Origin: Symsagittifera roscoffensis
Taxonomy: Eukaryota > Xenacoelomorpha > Acoela > Convolutidae
Direction of reading: 5' to 3'
NCBI RefSeq assembly: GCF_963678635.1
Contig: NC_087071.1
Coordinates: 16,925,613 to 16,989,612 of the forward strand
Length of the DNA stretch: 64,000 bases
Below the pieces are notes generated by a model, which saw only the letters and a list, made by a program, of their open reading frames with translations, did no database searches and was not told where the DNA came from. The position numbers and the translations under genes were made by a program. This document shows, piece after piece, positions 1 through 11,110 of the stretch. The stretch's first letter is position 1, and each line of letters opens with the position of its first letter.

Positions 1-542
1 ATGCCAAGCACTTCTCAGTTTTTATTCGGATTTTGAACGATTTCAACAAAAGTTTTCTGTTTATTGCAATTTTTCAACAAAATCAATCAAAGTATTTTGC
101 TCCATTTAGTTTATAATTCGATTGTTTTTCGACTGAGTCCTCCAGAGATTTGAAAAATATCCTTTTAAACAACAAACCATCGGCTGTACTTTTGCTCTGA
201 ATGAGTACCGTTTTTTTTTTTTCGGTAAATCAAGCGGAGATTTGTTTACATTTCTGTATATTTTATACTGAAAGCTCTTGGGCTCCATATGGCAACATAA
301 ATCGGTATCACGGTGATAAGAATCCTAGCGATACAAATAAGGGTTCTAGATATATGGCAACACTTATTACTCTTAAATCGACAAAAATCTGGGCAATACA
401 AATAAGGTATGCAACATCGTGCTCAGATCTGCTAAAACAAAATTTTTCTGAAAGCTCTCCAAGATAGAACTGAAGATTAAAATTGCAACATCCTAAATCT
501 AATGTTGCAACCTTTGTGGTCTTTGGAATATGTCAAATTAAA
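1..542. other. Flank or unresolved 3' end of the retroelement
   Basis: I see no gene here. The stretch lies downstream of the last env-like codons of the minus-strand retroelement, where a 3' LTR would be expected. I could not match it to sequence upstream of gag (14.2-16 kb), so it may be a truncated LTR, a diverged LTR or host flank. Two loose repeats of a motif around 'atacaaataagg' occur at about 330 and 395. A small hairpin with 9-bp arms (ttgcaacat / atgttgcaa) lies at 483-510, just past the env stop. Confidence 0.4.
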
Positions 543-1678
543 TCACGTGCGTGTAGAAGGGGATGGTTCTGAATCGGCGAATTCGTCGGCGGTTTCAATA
601 TCAGAATTATTGAATTGTGAAATTGTTGTATAAATTGTGATATCTGAGTTAGTGTCAGAATTCATGCCGGATGATGTGTTAGCTTGTGGTGAATCAAATG
701 GCGGAAAAGCAAAAAGTGGGATAATAGGGAGTGGATTTTGGAGGTTGGCAGGGTGGGAGTTTGATCGGTGGAGTGATCCAATTTGTCTGCTCATCGTTGG
801 CTAAAAAAATGATTATTTTGAGACTGAAAAAAGGTGGTATGGGGCTGTTCAAGGATTTGTTTGTATGTGTCGTCAATTGGCGGGTGTTGTGTCACTATAT
901 GTTGGATGGGGCTTTGTATGTGGCTGGGTCTTAAGTTTGGGGGGTTTGTGATTGCTAAGTTTCGGAAATTTCGTGAGACTAATGATAATGGATGATTATG
1001 ATGTAGATTTGGCAAATGGGGTGCCGTAGGTAATGCGTTTGGATTATTATTTAAGTCATCGTATGTGTTGGGATTTGTTGATAGTTTTGTATTATATTCT
1101 TTAATTTGTGCATCTAGGAGGATTTTATTTATTGATGATGAAAATATTCCAAAAAATTCTGCAAATAATATGCGTGCTACGCTGGCTTGTCGGTTTACTT
1201 GTGTATGTATTGCGCATGTGTTATAGATTCCTTTTAGTAATGAGAAAAGAAATCCAATAAAATTAAACATTGCGTATAAGATAGTCAATCTTTCTAAGAT
1301 GTAATATGGCCATCCTAGAAAGGCTAAAACTTCGTTTTTGAGATTTACAAAACTAAAAATATTGATTGGTGATATATCTTGTGGTCGATATTTTTCACCG
1401 TTTAAATATATGTAATCTTTGATGTCTTTAAAATATCCGCTGTAATCTTGTGCGTAAATATCTGAAAATCCTGCTGTTTCTGCAAGTTTTCGTAAATTTT
1501 GGTCTATTGATTGTCGTTGTATAGTGTCCATTTGTGTTAGTAGTTCTTGAAACTGTTGTGTTCTAATGTGATGTTGTATATCGGATTTAGAATATATACC
1601 TATCGGTTGTAAATCGATATTTGGATTGCGGGCTATAGCTCGAATGCTTTCAGGTGAAATTTTTTTTAATGGTGGCAT
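543..1678 (-). pseudogene. Env-like protein, C-terminal part with membrane anchor
   Basis: A 295-codon frame (1,678 to 791) is followed, through a 4-base ATGA overlap, by an 83-codon frame (794 to 543). The first has an N-terminal stretch of amphipathic, Gln-rich helix (about residues 35-68) and a hydrophobic segment near residues 129-150 containing ILYAMFNFIGFLF, followed by a long polar tail rich in Asn, Pro and His. The second continues the Pro/Ser/Asp-rich tail and ends at a TGA. Position downstream of integrase and the single strong membrane span suggest the transmembrane subunit of an env-like protein. I cannot assign the fusion-protein class. The ATGA overlap may be a real coupling or simply a frameshift in a single tail. 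Confidence 0.55.
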
Positions 1679-1744
1679 TAATGTTGGGTATGGTGTTAGT
1701 AGATAGTATTTATCTTCGTCGGGATTTACTTGTACAACGTTGTG

Positions 1745-3840
1745 GCTATTTTCTGATCCAAATGGTACTGCTGTGTCCCAAAATATGTTCGTCTTGAGAG
1801 TGTATCAACAAAATATACTTTATTTTTGTAGAATATGGGGATTCTTTGTAACATTTTTTATCTTCAAAAACGTATAAAGGTGCTACTTTTTTGGTACAAG
1901 TGTAGTACCATAAAAAATTTCCTTCAAAATCAATAAATTTTGATCTATTTCCGGATAACAAATATCCTGCATATGTTATTTTGAGAACTGCTAGTGCTAG
2001 TTACTGTAGAATTTGTGTTCTTTCAAGTTCACATAATTGGCGTAGTGTTTCTAATTCTGAGAGTGACAATTCTGGAAAAATTCTGCTTATTGTGTAATCT
2101 AATTTCTTGTCTAAATGTATATCATAGTGAATTGCGCCAAAATATGTGCGGTTCATGAGTGATAGTTCTTGTAACCGTGTACTATCGGCGTCTTGTGGTT
2201 TTAATTTTCCACCTATTCTTCCACCTATTCCACCTATTCTTCCACCTATTTTCCAATCATTGAAAATTAAAAAAAAATGTTTTTCTGAAATTTTACTGAG
2301 ACAGAAGGGTTTCCGTCGGTAAGTGAATAAGATGTGGCCATAGAGTCTACAATAAGATGTCCTGTATTCATGTCGAAACCATGTTCGTATTCAACAAGGA
2401 TTTCTGAGTACTGTGTTTTGTAAATTGGTTTTTTATATTTACGTGCTAGTTCTGTTTCCGGGTATATTTGAAATCGTGTTAGTTTATTTTCTATATTGTG
2501 GAGGTTTCTAAATTTGGTGTTATTGTTTCTGATTTAATCAGGATTGACTTCCTCAAATGGGTTTGATTCAATAAAATATTTTTGGTGAAGTTTAATCATT
2601 CTAGCGTGTATTTTTGCGACTTGAAAAACTGTGCATGTTTCTTCAGGAAACCATACAATGGTTGCTTGTGTGCGTGTTGTAGGATCGCAATATCCTTGGT
2701 CATTTTGGCAAGGAAGTCGAATGCCTTGGTAAAGAATTGTGTCGTCTTTTAAATCTCGTGTTAGTTGTACTTTTTCAAGTTGTATTTTCCAGTCAAAAAA
2801 CATTATTTCTTGATATCCTTTAATTTTTGTATCTGCTTTGCAATTTGAGGGATCATTGATACCTATATGTGGTATCCAGTGTTTATCATGTGATCGTATG
2901 TCAATCTTCCGTGTGTTCCATGAAAGGGGAAATTTCTGTCTAGTCTAATGTGACCTTGGTGTTTTTCAAGTTCTGGGAAAACTTGAAAGTTTACAAGTTT
3001 TCTATTCATTTCGACGTTTTGTGTGAAATTTAGTCGTCTAAGTTCATTCTTACAGTCTTGAGGGCTAAGATCTAGTAATCTTTCTACATTACTTTGATAG
3101 AAAGATTCGTTGTCTAGTCGATTTTTATTTCCGTTTGAGACTTGCGAGCAATGTACTTTTTTCGGAAAACGTTGCTGTAAACTTGTATCCTGTTAATGTT
3201 GTTGAACGGGCTTTTGAGTATAGTGTGGCTACTATATTTGTTGTTTTTATGGCTTGTGGTTCGGATTAGCATTGTGTGACTTGATTTATAGCGTATTTGT
3301 GTAGTGTTTTTTGTTCGTTTTCTTCACAATTATAGTGTGTTACCAACAAATCCTGAGGTCCTGTACAAGGGGATGGATTTGTATGTTGTTCGGAAAAAAT
3401 TGGAAAAAGAATGTGTTGAAACGTAAGTATCTTTGAAATATACATGTGTATGATAATCCTGAGTATGGGTTATAAAATGTGATATATATCCAATTGTGTT
3501 TTTGGTATATCTATCGTATTTATATATTACTTCAGTTGTTATAAATGTAGGAGGTAGTGATTGAGCTGTTATGTTTGGCGGACTTAGGGGAAAAGGTTGT
3601 TGAACAATATTATTAAGTTTGACTGTGATTTCAAATTTTAATTGGAGACTGTTTTGATGAAGTATTTGAATGTTATGTTCTCGGATATCTTTGTGAATAT
3701 CTTGTCTATATTGTAGTCTAGTAAGTGCCCAACTATGAAGTCGGTTAATTTCTTGATGTTGTCCAAATAGTGGGAGAGGTGTAATGAAAGTATTCCAATC
3801 TAATCGTAAAGGGATATTTGACGATGATTGTTCTCAGTAT
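1745..3840 (-). pseudogene. Env-like ectodomain remnant
   Basis: Minus-strand coding sequence runs through this region but changes frame several times. The best block is an 89-codon frame at 2,803-2,534 with regularly placed cysteines (LPCQNDQGYCDPTT, then PEETC). Other legible pieces lie at about 2,400-2,290, at 3,050-2,900 and at 3,830-3,300, and a 71-codon block at 1,961-1,746 also has paired cysteines. Around 2,209-2,252 a small minisatellite encodes repeated Ile-Gly-Gly units. Location between the Pro/Ser-rich region and the membrane-anchored block suggests the surface part of an env-like polyprotein. It is too broken to function, and I do not recognise a family. Confidence 0.45.
2209..2252 (-). 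repeat. Minisatellite encoding Ile-Gly-Gly repeats in the env-like region
   Basis: Four near-copies of ccacctatt(ctt) in a row. Read on the minus strand in the local open frame they give repeated I-G-G-R / I-G-G units followed by a Lys/Gln-rich, helix-prone stretch. Confidence 0.6.
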
Positions 3841-4028
3841 CTAGCGTCGAGGTTGTTTGGAAAATTTAAACGAAAAAATGTTGGTGAGACTTGACTTATT
3901 GATGGTGTTGATGGAAGTGAGAGTGTTTCTGGTAATGATGATAGCGTTGTATCAGAAAAAATATCTATTGGCTCATTTACTATATTCAGTTCACCTTGAG
4001 TATATGAGTGTGTTGTCCAATATCGTGG

Positions 4029-4560
4029 TCATTCTGTGGTGTCTGGGGGATTAAAAGAGTTTTCTCGGATTTGTTGTGATGTGGGGGTTGAACCTAGGTA
4101 GTCTGAGGGTATATTTGAGATGCTTTGTTGTGAAAGAATTGTGGGAGTTTCTGGTAGTGTACTGTTTGAAAGTTCTGAGTTAGTTGATGTTGGTGATTGG
4201 GGTATATCAAAATGAACTCTGGGGGTTTGAAAATTTCTATTTCTTCGCGGGTTTATAATTTGTCTATGTATCTCAAATCTATTTTGATTTTGGCTAATGT
4301 GTCTGACTCGATTGAGGTCTTGTTGCAAGGTGGGATATAAGTTATATGTTGGTTCACTTAAAGATGCTTGTCGATGAACTGGTTTTTGTGGTTCTGATAA
4401 GCGTGCGTGTCGTTCTTCAAAAGTGTATGGGTTGTCTTGAAAAGAAATGCGTGTTGATGGTTAGGGATTGTTTGTAGTTATAGGTGTTATTTGACTTTCT
4501 TGGAATGTGGTTGGTGGGGGCTGGTTTGGTGGTGGTTGATTAGCAATTTTGGAAAGTTAT
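4029..4560 (-). pseudogene. Pro/Ser/Thr-rich region between pol and env-like ectodomain
   Basis: A 99-codon minus frame (4,328-4,029) and the sequence just upstream of it (4,560-4,330, one in-frame stop near 4,462) encode a polar protein rich in Pro, Ser, Thr, Gln and Asn, with no predicted membrane span. It resembles a disordered linker or an N-terminal domain of the env-like polyprotein. The codon composition (A/C-rich on the sense strand) matches the rest of the element. Function unknown. Confidence 0.4.
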
Positions 4561-4567
4561 CTGAATT

Positions 4568-4762
4568 TTAATTTTTACTGGCAAATTTGTGTTTATGTGA
4601 ATATTCTTCAATGAAAAGTATCAAGAGAATAGTTGCTAGGGCAAAGGTGACTATTGCCTTTTTTATACATTTGCACATTGTCATGATGAGGGAGATTAAA
4701 AATGTGAGCAAAATTATGAATAAAAGAAAAATATCTGTTCGACTGAAAATAGTTCGTATCAT
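4568..4762 (-). CDS. Small membrane-spanning ORF of the retroelement
   Basis: A 64-residue open frame. After a short basic N-terminus come two strongly hydrophobic segments, about residues 11-30 (IFLLFIILLTFLISLIMTM) and 36-51 (AIVTFALATILLILFI), joined by a Cys/Lys loop, and the tail is basic (HKHKFASKN). It lies between pol and the env-like frames, so it could be the signal/anchor part of the env-like precursor or a separate small membrane protein. Hydrophobic ORFs can arise by chance in T-rich DNA, which lowers confidence. Confidence 0.35.
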   Translation of the reverse strand: MIRTIFSRTDIFLLFIILLTFLISLIMTMCKCIKKAIVTFALATILLILFIEEYSHKHKFASKN

Positions 4763-5596
4763 TTAGATAGATTATACGTATTCGTACCTGTAGATGTGGT
4801 CAAGGATTTGGGAGAGTTGGAGATATATTTGAAATAGGGAATAGAAAATTAAAAAAAGATTGCAAAAAATTATAGAAATGATTATTGGAGATTCAAAAGT
4901 TTCAATGAAAAAGTATATCAAAAGTTTAAAAATATATTGAAAAATTTTGTGAAGAGGTTTCGAAGTTTTTGTTTTATGTTATCAATTGTTATGGAAAGAA
5001 GCATTTAAGAAATGATTCGTTCGTCGAATATTTTTTAAAGTTTTGAGGCGAAATTCAAGTGTGGTTGGATTATTTATTGATTTTTTGACAAATGGGTTGA
5101 GTTTTGTCAAAAATTGTTGAGGGCTATTTTTTCGGTGTTCGGGAGGTCTTCATAGTATTGTTTTCATTTGTTGGATAAATGGGGGTATCTTTGGAATATT
5201 TGTACTCTAGGCCAAATGATCATGGGTGTTTTTTACTTTAGGCTAATTTGCCATTTTTGGATGGGGGACTTTTGAGGTCTGAATTGGGAAAATATTGTTG
5301 ATTTTTGCATCATCTGATAGGGGAGGGTTATAATATTGAAGTAGTGTTTATTTTAGTTGTCAAATTTTAGTAAGTTGCTTATTTTTGACCTGGAGGTTGT
5401 GAAGTTATAGCTATAGATAGCCTGGAGATTAGTTTCTATCGGCTAAATAAGTTTGTGTTAGAGATATAAAGGTGACAATTTGAACAATTTCTATTGGCTG
5501 AATTTGAACTAGAAATGATTGAGGTTATTTTCAGCATGTTTTTACAAAAATTTGAAGGTTTAAAATGATTAAAAAGAATGATTGCGGTAATCTAAA
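4763..5596. other. Gap between pol and env-like frames, no gene seen
   Basis: About 830 bases without a usable frame on either strand. Composition stays G/T-rich on the plus strand, so it belongs to the retroelement. It could hold a splice acceptor for a subgenomic env message, but I cannot point to one with confidence. Confidence 0.4.
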
Positions 5597-6058
5597 TTAA
5601 AGTTGTTTCTGAAATTTAACTTTCTTTAATATTTTAGACTGTGGGATGAATGTGTTATATTTTTTCCGTGGTTGGCTTCTAAGACGTGATGATTCTCTAT
5701 GTTCGGATTTTTGTTGTTGATCCTGTGATAAAATTTTTTCTGTTAGTTTTTTATTTGTTCTTTCTTTTTGAGGTATTTTTGGTTCTGCTGTGTTCGATCT
5801 TTGAGGGTCTACATTTTGCTGTTGAATTATTTTTGTATTTTTTGTGGTATTTACGTTTTGATTTTGTTCTATTTGTGGGTAACTTTGAACGATGTGTAAA
5901 CTTGTGAAAGAATATAATTGAGTTAATTTGCGGAGTGCGTATTCTTTTGGGTAATAAGGTAGTAACTTGTTACGGTGTTGAACGATTTCTTTTTTATTCA
6001 AATCAGTAAGTTTGTATGTTACTTCAGTTGGTTTATCAATTATTTGGTAGGCTCCTTT
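5597..6058 (-). pseudogene. C-terminal tail of pol (after integrase)
   Basis: A 134-codon minus frame (6,001-5,597) plus the codons joining it to the integrase. The join encodes K-G-A-Y-Q-I-I-D, a good match in position and form to the GPY/F-type motif that ends many Ty3/gypsy integrases, directly after an in-frame TGA near 6,056. The tail starts NKKEIVQHRNKLLPYYP, typical of the region after GPY/F, and becomes a Gln/Asn/Lys/Arg-rich, probably disordered, end. Confidence 0.6.
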
Positions 6059-7160
6059 TCAAAGTGGTTGTAATTTTTTGGAGATTCCTTTTTTTGTATT
6101 AAAATTAGGTATTAAAACAAATGTTCCAATTTTTAAGTCTGTGGCTGGCATGAAGCGTGAAATAATTTGGTTATTTATTTTTTGCCTTTGTAACAATTTC
6201 TTTGTTACTTTTTGGTAGATTTCATTGTGCTTTTTATCTTTTTTTAAAATCCTTTCGGTATGTGTACCGGAAGCTAATTTCAAAATTTGTGGATGATGAA
6301 ATTGGTCTTCATCATGTGTGTGTAAGGATAGGTTATAACAAATTGAATCTTTGTTTGGTTGACAATAACCTTGTGCATTTTTATGAGCGTTTGCTGTAAA
6401 CATAATTGGTTTTCGTGGCTTTTGATTAAAAACCATTTCGTATGGTGACATTCCTAAAATTGTTGTGATTTGTGAATTATAGGATAATGGGAATAATTTT
6501 ACATCTGTTGACCATTCAGTGTATCGTGTATCATTACCATTAATGATGCATCTGAGATATTCTTGTAGTGAACGGTTCATACCTTCGACTAATCCATTTG
6601 TCCAAGATGCATGAGATGTACGTGGTTTATGTTTGATATTATATAGGTGGCATAATGTGATGATTTCGTTGTTAATGAATTCTGTGCCGTTATCTGTGAC
6701 TAGTATTTCTGGTAGTCCGAATTTAGCTATTCAATGTTCGTAAAGTGTTGTCTATGCTTAGTAAGCATTACAATGTGGTACTGGGTTGAGTGCTCTGTAG
6801 TGTGTTAATGCATCAGCAATTACCAGAATATAAGATTTTCCTTCGGAGGATGGTGAATTTGGTCCTTTTGTGTCGAATGAAATTCTATGATTGAAATATA
6901 GACTTTGTCCTTTGAAGTCTTGTTTTGTTGCTATTTGTTTTTGATTTGGATAAGGTTTTTTTAATTGACATATTATGCAATCGTTGCATAATACTTTAAT
7001 CCAAATTGGTTCATTTGGGAAGTAAAAATTTTGTGTAAAATTTGAATATGTCTTTTCTGATCCTGAGTGTCCTTTTGTATGTTGCGTATGAGATATGTCA
7101 AATGCTATTAGCATCATGCTGAGGGGGAGACAGGGTACTTTAAAATCGGGTATCTGATAA
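6059..7160 (-). pseudogene. Retroelement integrase
   Basis: Catalyses insertion of the element's cDNA in intact relatives. The N-terminal zinc-binding HHCC motif is visible in the frame ending at 6,758 (H-x3-H in HTQHTKGH, then CNDCIIC), followed by the first catalytic Asp in ISFDTKGP. The sense then passes through an in-frame TGA near 6,733 and continues with the second Asp (LVTDNGTEF, about 6,695) and the Glu (LVEGMNRSL, about 6,580). So all three D-D-E residues survive although the frame is broken. The C-terminal half runs as an open 173-codon block to 6,059. High similarity in motif spacing to Ty3/gypsy integrases makes the call firm. Confidence 0.85.
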
Positions 7161-7161
7161 T

Positions 7162-8600
7162 CTAAAAGGTTTTTGGTTTCATTAATAGTTGTCTTATTGT
7201 ATTTTCTAAAGTATCGGAGGAGTTTTTAATTTCATACTTGTGCCATGATTTGAGTTGGCGAATTACGGGATCAAAGTTTTGATATTTTTGTAATAACTGT
7301 AGTGTATTTTTTTCTGTTGGTGGTAGAAAAATATTTTCAACTTCTAGTTTTGATAATGGAATTGTGTCGAGTGGGTCATGGAGATCAAAAACTTGATTTA
7401 CTGTGTATTTTGAATCATTTATTGGTGGTCCTGATAAGTTTATTTTGTCAGTTAAATTTTCTTTTTCTATCAATGGAAAGGTGTCTTTTTGGTGTGGTTG
7501 TTGTTTGATTGTTTTTTGTTGAGTATTATTTTTTATCCAATGTGAATAAGGAATTGGTTTGAATGTGGATGTTCTTAATAGATCTACTTCATAGTGGTTA
7601 TTTTGACAATCTAAATAGAGTGGGAAATAATGTAAGTTATTTATTTGTGACTGATCTATATCAGTTTTTACTGCGTATTTGCATTCTAATCTTGGTGATG
7701 TTTTATTTTTTGCAAGATAGAATGTAATATTTTGTGGTATTTCAACTGTAGTTTTTCGTGTAAGTAGTTCAGGTGGTGTATTTCTACTTAATGTATCTGG
7801 TAGTGCAAGGTTTTTTCCTGCTGTCCAAACTATATGTAAGTTTGGGAATTTCATTAAAATTAATTGAAATCTATAAACTCTATGATTTGTGTTTGATTTC
7901 TGTGTAAAGAGAAATATTATAAGTTTATAATCTGTAAATAGAACTGTTGCATGTTTTGATCCAAGTATTAGAAATTCATATTCGGTAAGTGTGTATATTA
8001 AAGCTGTGCATTCTCTCATGAGAGTAGAGAGTCGTAATTCAGCTTGTGTAAATAAGCGAGAGTTTGCTGATATACGATTCATTTTATTTGTTCCACTGTG
8101 TGATTGTAGCAATGCTGCGCCGATGCCAAAATTTGAAGCATCGCACATTGCGTAAATTGGTTGATTTGGATCTCGGATTGTATTTGATATTTGTTCTGTT
8201 AATAATTTTTTAATTTCTTTGAATCTTATTTGATGTTCGGTAGTCCATTTGAAGTTATTTTGCTTTCTAAGGATGTTATACAAAGGTCTTAAGTATAATT
8301 GCATTTTGTATACATATTTACTTCTGAAATTTAACATTCCAAGGAATTCTTGGATTTTCTTTTTATTTGTGGGTGGTTGAAGTTTCTGAATTGCGTGTAT
8401 TCGTGATTTCAATGGAGTTATAGTGTTACTTTCGATAATGTGGCCAAGAAATTTTACGCGTGTTAGGAAAAAATGAGATTTGTCTGGGGCTGCTTTCATG
8501 TTTTCATTTTTGAGTATTTGATGATATTGTTCTAAAATTATAAACATTTCGTCTTACGTTTGTGACTGCATGAAAACATCATGTAAGTATGGGATTGCAT
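7162..8600 (-). pseudogene. Reverse transcriptase thumb/connection and RNase H
   Basis: A 461-codon open frame (8,547-7,162) begins just after the polymerase active-site box. It has the KFLGHIIE motif, the EFLGMLNF connection motif, and a full RNase H set: Asp in AMCDASNFGIGAAL, Glu in RECTALIYTLTEYE, Asp in LFTDYK and Asp in LPDTLSRN. TDYK replaces the commoner TDHK. Upstream in the same frame, just before an in-frame TAA near 8,561, the polymerase box reads Y-L-H-D where YxDD is expected. A long poorly conserved stretch (about residues 265-430) leads to the integrase. This is the longest intact frame of the element. Confidence 0.85.
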
Positions 8601-9298
8601 GCTTTTTGAGTATAAGTGGTCTAAAAATTTACTCATAAAAGCTGAAAAAGCTGCTGGTCCTATGAAAATTCCATAGAATAATCTATTGAATTCGTATTGT
8701 TGATTTCCAATAACGAATTGTGTTACTCGTCGTGATTGTTCATCTAGTGGCATTTGATTGTATGCACTATTCATATCTGCGGTTGTGAAATATTTGCCAT
8801 TTATTTTTGTTAGAACTACTTGAATAGGTTCAATGGGCCAATTACATTTAGTTTCATCAATTAGTGAAATGAGGTATCTAGCATCTAGAACAATTTTTAG
8901 TGATTTTCCTTTAGCTAAGATGATAACTGGGTTGATAAAGGTGTTGCCTTTTAGCTGTTCTTCTTTGTTTACTGATGATATAATTTCATATTGTTCTAAA
9001 ATTTCAAGTAGTCTGTTTACTTTATCTTGTAAATGTTTTGGTACTTTACTTGCTCTTTGTTTTTTGAAAACTGCGTCAGGTTTTAAAGGTAAATGTAGTG
9101 GTGAACTAATTTTTCCAACGTCAAATTTTGATGTTGCATAAACTGTTGGAAAATTTAATAACAGTTCGGCTAATTTATCGAATTCTTTTTGTGTTATTTG
9201 GGAATGTTGAAAATTAAATATTGTTAGAAACTTTTGTTGTTCTTCTGTATAATGTGATATTTCAAACGTTGGTTTAAAATATGGTGTTTTTTGAAGTA
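8538..9298 (-). pseudogene. Reverse transcriptase fingers and palm
   Basis: The frame is open from about 9,298 to 8,538. It contains the fingers region with IVLDARYLISLID, motif A with the first catalytic Asp (FTTADMNSAYNQMPL, near 8,790) and motif B (RLFYGIFIGPAAFSAFM). It then runs out of phase: the catalytic YxDD box is read in the next frame as YLHD at about 8,575-8,597, and the two frames overlap there. The Asp-to-His change and the frame break both argue that this copy cannot polymerise. Confidence 0.85.
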
Positions 9299-9324
9299 GT
9301 CAGTGTTTCTTTTTTCGTTGCTAA

Positions 9325-10550
9325 TTATATGTTTATTGATAATTCTTCATCAAGAATTGTGGATTGACATATGTCTAGTAATTGTAATATATTATTGACT
9401 TGATTTGCTACTTCATTTGTGGGTGAAGTTGTTGCATTTGTTTCACAGTATCCTAAGAGTCCTAAGGGTAGTGTTATCTGGTATGGTGAATTGTAATATA
9501 CGTGTAATGAAATAATATCTGAGTTTGAATGTTTCATGTATTTTATGGATGAAATTGTGATTCGAAAAAACTTATGGATAGGTTTAAATTCAAGGTCTGA
9601 CATAAAGAAATGTTGTTTGTTTTGGTTCTTATCGTACTGGTGGACTTGTTTAATTGAAAAATTATATACAGTTCTTGATAGCGGTTTCAGGTATTTTCGT
9701 TCCTGATTATAAATAGGGTAAAACTTGGAGAAAAATGGTGGTTTTTTGTTTAATCTTTGAAAGAATGTTAAGGATGTGTTTTTTGTCCTTGTGTATTTAT
9801 CTTTTATATGGAGTTTGCTATTCAAAATGTTTATTGTGGGAATATACTTAGATATAAATGGTATGCCAATGATATTGTGTTTTATGTCTGTAATGTGAAA
9901 TGTTTGTTTAAATGGTTTATTTAGTATTTTATTTTGTTCCATCGTTCTAGTGGGAACAAGGAAAAGTTGGATTTTTCCGTAATTTACTAATGTTGATATT
10001 TGTGCTGTTGCTAATTTACTGGCGGTTTTTATAGGTGTTAGGACTGGGTGTAACGATTTGATTTCATTCCAAGTAGGGATGTTATTAATATTTGAGTCTG
10101 CTCCTGAATCAATTAAAAAATCTATTTCAAGATCGGGTGGTTGAAATTCTTTACTTTTTGGGCTTTCTAAGAGAAACGGTATTGTCTAAATTTTTTCTCT
10201 TGGCTGTTTTTTTTTATATATTTTGATAAATGTGATTTGTACTTGAGCGTTGTTTTTCGTTATTGACTACTGTATTTATTTCGTTTACATTCTGTTCAAT
10301 TGATACATCGTTTCTTATGGGTTTAGTATAGTAGTCTTGAAGAAGTTTCGATTGATTTTCGTAAATGTGTGAACTAAAAGATTGTTCGTATATGATAGGT
10401 TCGTAGTCGTTTTCGACTGTGATCATCTTAACTGAGATAGTGTTATTTGTATCACATTCGCTGTCTGTTGATTCACAATTAATGTGGTTTAATTGTAGTT
10501 CGGTACTTTCTGTGTTGTCAATACCAGGGGGATCTGAAGTTGTTCCTTAA
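9325..10550 (-). pseudogene. Retroelement aspartic protease and flanking pol N-terminus
   Basis: The active-site motif I-D-S-G-A-D-S is encoded on the minus strand at 10,113-10,093, the usual retropepsin D-S/T-G-A form. Downstream, a 205-codon frame (9,942-9,325) includes KHNIIGIPFISKY, which fits the conserved C-terminal I-(I/L)-G motif of the family, then a long non-conserved spacer before reverse transcriptase. Upstream, a 70-codon frame (10,426-10,214) and further acidic, Asn-rich codons join gag to pol after an in-frame TAA at about 10,548. Protease would act as a homodimer on the Gag-Pol precursor. Confidence 0.7.
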
Positions 10551-11110
10551 TTTGCTCGTACCTGATTAGTTTGTTGCTGATGTTTTTGGTGTGTTACTTC
10601 TATATTTGTGTTGGGAATCAGTGTAACGATTGTTGTTTCGATAAGGGGATTGAGAATAATTACTTCGATTGTTATTGTTGGGATTCCTATTTTGTGAGTT
10701 TCCTTGATAATTAGATCTGTTATAGGAATTGTTTCTTGATCTGTTGTTTTGGTAACGTTGGTTTCTGTTATTTGAATAACTTCTATATCTGTTATTCGAG
10801 TAGTTTCTATTTCTATTGTATGATAAATTACGTGATCTATCGTTTGAATAGTATCTATTCCTAGAATTTGAGTGGAGACTGGTATCAGAAAATTCTCTTC
10901 TGTTTGAATTTGATCGTGAATAGTTGTTTCTAGCTGGTTATTTTGGCTATTTGATCGACTATATCTGTTTTGTGAGAAATTTCGTGAATTTCTTTGTTCT
11001 GGTGATCTACCTCTATAATTAGAGTTATAGGGTCATTGGTTTCTTGAGTAATTTGAATTATTTGGGAGTGGTTTACCAGAGCTGTTATTACTATGTATAT
11101 TTTTGTTTGG
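10551..11110 (-). pseudogene. Gag C-terminal Arg/Asn/Ser/Tyr-rich tail
   Basis: In one minus frame the sequence encodes about 180 residues made almost entirely of Asn, Arg, Ser and Tyr, with recurring NRNYSNNR-like units, interrupted by one TGA near 11,035. It follows the zinc knuckle, where basic nucleic-acid-binding tails are expected. The alternate frame is also repetitive (Thr/Ile-rich), and the frame with Arg/Asn repeats is chosen because it joins naturally to the knuckle. The tail ends at a stop near 10,573 inside the zone where the pol frame begins, compatible with a gag-pol frameshift. Confidence 0.5.

Noticed and set aside
8833-9141. 102-codon plus-strand frame
   Set aside because: It is antisense to the well-supported reverse transcriptase fingers region.
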